Source: Sanguinoderma infundibulare
Lineage: Eukaryota; Basidiomycota; Agaricomycetes; Polyporales; Polyporaceae
DNA: 64,000 bases
Reading direction: 5' to 3'
Assembly (NCBI GenBank): GCA_032821775.1
Contig: JAVLRN010000002.1
Coordinates: forward strand, 4,154,001 to 4,218,000
Below, piece after piece: positions 59,071 to 64,000 of the stretch (position 1 is its first letter; each line of letters begins with the position of its first letter). Below the pieces are notes generated by a model that was given only the letters and a program-made list of their open reading frames with translations, was not told the DNA's origin and ran no database searches. The position numbers and the translations under genes were made by a program.

Positions 59071-60082
59071 TGGTACAACTGGTCAGCGTTTTGGCAGAGT
59101 GGCCCGATTTGGTACCCCGTGAGAGAACAGACTTAGTGAAATTGCACTTTCGCCCCCGGCGAGAATTGATGATGATGAACCATCCCTCCCACTACTCCCA
59201 GTCTTATCTTGAAAATATATTGCAGAATATATACAGGAATTGCCCAGGCATAGAAAAGTATGAGAAAAATGGACTGCTGGCTCTAGAATCCAAGTTCTGG
59301 GTGCACATGAGCAACATTGGCCCCCAAATCAGTGATTGAGGTCTTACTACGCTGAGAGAAGGTATGAAACTCACGGAGTGAGTTTTTATCAATGTATAAA
59401 GCCTGTAAAATGGCTTCCTGAAGGTAAGGTGTTACAAATCATCTGGCTGGGAAGGAGTCTTGACTGTTATGCACATAAAACTGGCTGTGGACGGGGCATG
59501 GGAGGCTCATGAAGGCTTAAATGCCTGATCATAACTATCCTATAGCAAGATAATACTTTACGTCAGTAACTAATGTCTAGGGGAGGGGAGATACGTCCTC
59601 ACGCCTAGATGTTCAGCCCAACAGCAGATGCGCACTAATGATGGCATCATTGGTACAGGCAGAGGCCAAGAGGTGGCTGATAAGCTCACAAGTATCATGA
59701 AACCTACAATACTCTCTGTTAGAATGTAAAAGGTGGCTAGAACAGAGCGGACTGGCATACCAAAGGCGTTGTACATGGGTGTACAGAGGGTCGAATAAGT
59801 GCCTGACGACGGGCGAGAAGCGCTCAACCTGTGCTTTGCGAATGGGCGCGCACCCCAGAACAGCGTATACCTCATGTTCCTGCCCACGGAGCCCCATAAA
59901 AAGCACACCATGGTTATAGTGATTGGATTCATGGTCAGCATGCTCATTTTAGGGGGGAATGTCCCCCGCATTTGAGTGCAGCTTTGGATTCTCTGGGTGG
60001 ACATCTGTAGATTTTTCTAAGTACGTTCTCTCACGGGGTACCAAATCGGGCCACTCTGCCAAAACGCTGACCAGTTGTACCA
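59071..60082. mobile_element. 1 kb unit with perfect 58 bp inverted repeats
   Basis: 59071-59128 (TGGTACAACTGGTCAGCGTT...) is the exact reverse complement of 60025-60082. The 896-base interior has minus-strand frames but no recognised transposase. On both outer sides lie same-orientation copies of the GGACCATGGCAAACGCCGGGCGTGAT unit, so inverted and direct repeats are nested. No clear target duplication. Likely a non-autonomous DNA element or a foldback. Confidence 0.78.
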
Positions 60083-60157
60083 GTCGTTACGGAGCGTTGT
60101 CCCCCTTTCGATCTCCGCTGATGGCTGATGGGCTCCGTACGACTGGTTCGAGTCTAG

Positions 60158-60268
60158 GCGTGATGGGACCGCCGGGCAGTGATGGGACCATGGCAAACGC
60201 CGGGCGTGATGGGAACGCCGGGCGTGCCATGCCAAACGCCGGGCGTGATGGAACCATGCCAAACGCCC
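60158..60268 (+). repeat. Degenerate tandem repeat GGACCATGGCAAACGCCGGGCGTGAT
   Basis: Three to four partial copies of the unit, each containing CCATG and AAACGCCGGGCGTGATGG. The same unit appears at 58920-59010 on the other side of the inverted-repeat unit. Confidence 0.75.
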
Positions 60269-60406
60269 TCAAACACTATTGGAGTCGACCGGGACGCATA
60301 TGCATAAAACAGCCTCCTTCATGCACACAATGCAGTCAGCTCACCAGCACATCGTTCTCCACTGTGCCGCTCTCAAGTTTGCTCAACTTGCAGCCCCGAT
60401 CTTATC

Positions 60407-61602
60407 ATGACACTCCCTCCGCAGCCATGTCAGTCGGCTGATGGTACAGCCATCGTCACTACCGTTCAGAACGTTGGAACATCCCACCACCTAGGTCCCG
60501 TCCTGGTCATCATTGGCAAGAAGGAACTGAGTTAGTATTTGCATCGCTGTCGCGAGGGATCGCTTGACGCGTTATTTCAAACCAGGATCACTTCCGAACA
60601 TCACTCAGATGTCCCTCGCCGTCTACCCGATCGTCGATGGACAAAATGCGGTCCCTCCTGCGCAATGTCGTGCCGTAGCACTCGATCACTACGTCGGCGT
60701 CCTTCTCCATCGCCAAAACCTTGGTGAGTTGGCACAACATCCCCCCTCTACACGTTTAGGCTCAACGAGCTTCAGGTGCGTTCGGAGGCACCTCGGCGCG
60801 CATTATTTCTCCAAGCGACCTTCACTTTACGCTTCAGAGCACCCGGGCCAAACCGGCCCGGAAAGGGGTTAAGACGGCTGTGAGTGAACGAATCCGAGAA
60901 TAGCAATGCTGATGCTTACATGTCTGCTTGCCACACACCTGCAGTGCGTCAATTGTCGCAGCGTGGCAAAGCGGTGCGATGCGGGCCGTCCATGTTCCCG
61001 CTGCATCAAGTACGGCCTGGAGGAAAGCTGCGTGGATGCTCCCACTAAACGAAGAAAGCCAATCCATGAAGGAACCAGCACCGTCGTAGGGTTGGCCCTT
61101 GACCGACCTCAGATGGCCGCCAGCAGCTCTACAAAGATGGACCTAGGTGAGTCGGATAGACTGTGCGATGATGGCAACTTACTCATACAACCCGTTATTA
61201 GTGTCCCAGTTCGCCTCAGTTACCGGCACTTCGTCGACGGCGTACACAAGCCCTCAGCTTTGGGATTTGCCCACCGCCCCCTTCACCGACGCTCAGGGCT
61301 CCAGGGGACCGGGAGCATACGCTGACCCACCGATCTTCGAACCCGGTGTGATGGGTGATATGCCGTACACATACACAGACGGCAACACAACTCAGGGTCT
61401 CAACCCATATCTCCAAGCGAGCACGTACAGCTACGCCACGGATCCGCAGGTAGTGCCACACCAGTTCGAATTCAATGTTGCATCCGGGTCCCAGACTGGC
61501 GAGGGTCCTTCGGGTACCCAGCCAGGAGGTTTCAATGCGTACCCGAGTCCATGGAACCCGGACGCGGGCTTCTCGTTCTACTGGGGTCATCAGAATAAAT
61601 GA
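60407..61602 (+). CDS. Short Zn(II)2Cys6 protein, family member 4
   Basis: Exons 60407-60530, 60586-60723, 60776-60879, 60945-61146, 61202-61602 (969 bases, 322 residues; phases 1,1,0,1, identical to member 2). Blocks: SLPNITQMSLAVYP, SPSDLHF...RKGVKTA, binuclear cluster CVNCRSVAKRC...PCSRC...ESC with TKRRK, then SPQLWDLP and a Gly/Ser/Tyr-rich tail ending FYWGHQNK. The cluster exon is almost identical at DNA level to member 2 from GGCCGTCCATGTTCCCGC onward, so the two are recent paralogues. Probable nuclear regulator; no fungal-specific TF domain. Confidence 0.88.
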
Positions 61603-61902
61603 ACGTGCTTCAAGGTACCTGCCACTACAGCTGAAATCATGATGTCAGGCTTACGATTTTATTCGGAGCAGGGTACTGGCTTACGTTTTTTACGCTCAAT
61701 CGACTCGTCGTCAGTGGAATTCGCCTGTCGTGATCATGTTTTCTCTTTACGGTTTTTGTACTCGGTCTCAGCAGCTGTTGTGGAAGATATCATCGTACTA
61801 TATGCCTGTAGATCTCTTGTTCTCTCGGCTTGAGCATACATCCTGTCCTCGATTAAACGTGCTGTTGGTGTCAAAGCGGTGTGAAAGCATACGGGATCGC
61901 CG
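61603..61902. other. Convergent 3' ends
   Basis: 300 bases between two converging genes; no feature recognised. Confidence 0.5.
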
Positions 61903-64000
61903 CTATTCACAGAGGCGACGTATGTGAACCACCCCGCCCCAATCCCCCGAAGCCAACAACTCCCCATCCGGAGAGAACGCAACGTGCCACACGTCGTCTC
62001 CATGCTCCTCAAACACCTCTACGCACTCACCGTCGCCCACCTTCCACACCCTGACCGTCTTTTCTCGCGACGCCGTCGCGGCATACCTCGCGTCTGGAGA
62101 AAAGCACGCCCTCGAGACCTCCGTGTCGCCCGGGTGAGCGAGCGCCGCCCTCTCCTCCGCACGTTCAGCGTCCCAGACCTTCGCCGACCCGTCAGACGAG
62201 GCGGAGAGGACGGACGTGCCGTCCGGGGAGAACGAGACGTCGACCACGCGCCGCGCGTGTCCGGCCAGGACGACGAGCGCGGCTCCGGTCTCGACGTCCC
62301 AAATGCGCACGACGTGCTCGTCGGGCTGGCCATCCCAGTTCCCGTGCGCTGTCGCGATCCGTTTGCCCGCGGGGTCGAATGAGAGCGCGTTGATACGGAT
62401 GCCTTCCCGGCTCGGATGCGAAGGAAGCCATGTCGGTGGATGCTGCGCGAGTGGGCTCCAGATGCCACAGCCGTACGGGGAATTCGACATCCACGCAAGA
62501 TGCCGTCCGTCGGGAGAGAACTGCAAGCGTTCGGGCCCGCATATGGCCCGTGGATCCTCAAGCAGGCCGCGCTGCTCGAATGTCACAGCGTCCCAGACGC
62601 GCAAAGTCCCGTCCGCAGACGCGGACGCGATCAGCGCACCGTCGGGGGACCAGGCGCAGGTGGTGACGGCGCCTGTGTGCCCCTCGAGTGTGGAAGCTCG
62701 ACGGACGCCGCTCGAGTCGCTGAGGTCCCATACGGCAAGGGTCTGGCTCGCGCCACCGCCGACAGAGACCAGCTGTCGGCTGTCCGGAGACAACGCGAGA
62801 TCGTGAACACGCCCCCGATGAGCCAACCATTCCTGCGCGATCGCCCCGCGCGCGGCGTCCCAGACGATGATGGTCCCGTCTCGGGAGGCGGTCACCACCC
62901 ACTTGCTGTCGTGGGAAAAGACGAGGCACTCTAACGGAGCTTCGTGGCCAATTTCCTGAGGAGAGTCGTCTGTTTTGGTTGGACGGACCGTGAGCGCAGT
63001 CAGACAAACGTTTTCGCAAGAGCGGGCAAAGGAGCGCCACTCACGGATGTCACATTCCCACATGAAGGCCAAGAGGTCCCGCTCGTCCAGCGTGGCAAAA
63101 GCACGCTTGATGGTCGGAGTCCAGAACTCCGCTCTGCCGCTCCTGTGACGGAGGAATGGGCCGCAAAATGTCATGCGGCTTTGCGGGAAGGTTAGGAGTG
63201 CCTCTCCCAACGCTTTGCACGCCTCCAGCGGAGCGCCGCCCCAAGAAAGACAGGATCCAAGACTGGCGATGGGGTCTAGCCTGAACTCGACCCGGACGTC
63301 TGCGAGGGGGATACTTTCGAGGTGCTCGAGGAGCCCTGTGGCACAGCGTATATCTTGAATAATACCGGAGTCGGTGTCGTGGTCCTCAGGAAGGACGCTG
63401 GAAGACAGGATGACGAGCGTCAAGGACGACAGCTGGGAGAGCCGGCTCGTCGACGTCTCTAGCCGTTCTGCTTGCATCGCATTAGATGCTAGAGTCAGGA
63501 TCATAAGGGAGCGGAATGTCAAGATATCTTGCCTGGATAGTCGTCCCGACCATGTTCGCTGGCGCCAACTGTTAGAACGAGGTTTTCCAGTACGGGCTGA
63601 CTGGCTTCAAGCAGATACTCGACTGCGCGGGTATCAACGCTGGAGTCTACCTTTAAGCATAGTTTGCACAGACACGATCAGTCGCATGCCGCCATGAGCA
63701 GGCAGACACAGCGAATGGCACTCACACGCAAGGCAGTAACCTTGAGCGGTTTGGCGGGCGATTTCGTCTGACCCCCGTTCTCCCTCCTCCGAAATCCGAT
63801 GTCGGAGCAAGTCAAGGTGCGGATGCTGGTGAACGCTGAGACGAGCCTTACGAAGTCGGAGGTGTCCTCGAAGCTGATGTACAACAGCTCCAAGCGCTGG
63901 ATGCGACCTCCGTATCTTTGGTAGCATGACAGCGCCGAGCGGTGGAGCGACAGCCACGCCGCGACGGTCCCAGGGCCGCTCTCGAACCCTTTCAGTCCCA
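61903..64000 (-). CDS. F-box-like/LRR protein fused to WD40 repeats, 5' end outside window
   Basis: Minus strand. Last exon 62969-61903; intron 63044-62970 (GTGAGT donor, ACAG acceptor, phase 1); earlier exons from 63045 upward, with introns 63725-63651 and probably one near 63540. N-terminal part shows leucine-rich segments like basidiomycete F-box proteins (RLELLYISFEDTSDFVRLV, LSSLTLVILSSS); the C-terminal part has seven to eight WD repeats (VVTASRDGTIIVWD, IASASADGTLRVWD, VLSASSDGSAKVWD, AATASREKTVRVWK). F-box/WD40 proteins select substrates for SCF ubiquitin ligases, but no F-box is seen here because the start is cut off. The junction near 63540 does not resolve cleanly, so a frameshift is possible. 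Confidence 0.75.

Overview
The window looks like nuclear DNA of a mushroom-forming basidiomycete (Agaricomycetes, probably a polypore-type fungus). Evidence: genes are cut by many 50-70 base introns with GTRNGT donors, genes lie close together on both strands, TTAGGG-type repeats occur, there is a basidiomycete-type Ty3/gypsy polyprotein, and the gene content (Zn2Cys6 proteins, F-box-like/WD40 proteins, SPFH, Lunapark, MICOS) is fungal. No bacterial, plasmid or CRISPR feature is present. Exon models were built by hand: donor, acceptor, phase and total length were required to agree, and they do for every gene listed with exons.

Layout. 1-7.2 kb: 3' end of an RNA-binding-type gene, an SRPK-like kinase (2295-3913) and a small 99-residue gene (6254-6711). 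7.5-19.2 kb: a complete 11.7 kb Ty3/gypsy LTR retrotransposon with 986 bp LTRs differing at only five sites and a 4 bp target duplication, inserted in a satellite-like host repeat. Besides gag and pol it carries, on the opposite strand between pol and the 3' LTR, an intact four-exon gene for a 718-residue protein with a six-cysteine zinc-type motif. 21.3-33.1 kb: a conserved block on the minus strand: Tps2-type trehalose enzyme, SPFH/band 7 protein and Lunapark. 34-36.7 kb: an HSP110 relic and a Zn2Cys6 gene. 39.7-41.3 kb: BUB3 (8 exons). 41.4-43.4 kb: a mosaic of pieces copied from 47.0, 47.8-48.0 and 51.0-52.6 kb, including a piece of SEC61. 45.1-46.6 kb: a near-perfect 74 bp hairpin beside a second Zn2Cys6 gene. 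47.6-50.1 kb: SEC61 alpha with an 839-base intron. 53 kb: a MICOS subunit gene with two apparent frameshifts. 54.4-56.3 kb: a third Zn2Cys6 copy split by a 765 bp inverted-repeat element. 59-60 kb: a 1 kb unit bounded by perfect 58 bp inverted repeats. 60.4-61.6 kb: a fourth Zn2Cys6 gene. 61.9-64 kb: F-box-like/LRR plus WD40 fusion, cut by the window end.

How it fits together. The housekeeping genes (trehalose, ER translocation, ER shape, mitotic checkpoint, mitochondrial cristae) are independent of each other. The unusual part is the accessory landscape: a recent retrotransposon with an antisense passenger gene, and a dispersed family of short Zn2Cys6 proteins that share intron phases and two peptide blocks, scattered among duplicated fragments, inverted-repeat elements and gene relics. 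Most of the remaining open frames are CpG/CGAC-rich shadows or undecodable sequence.
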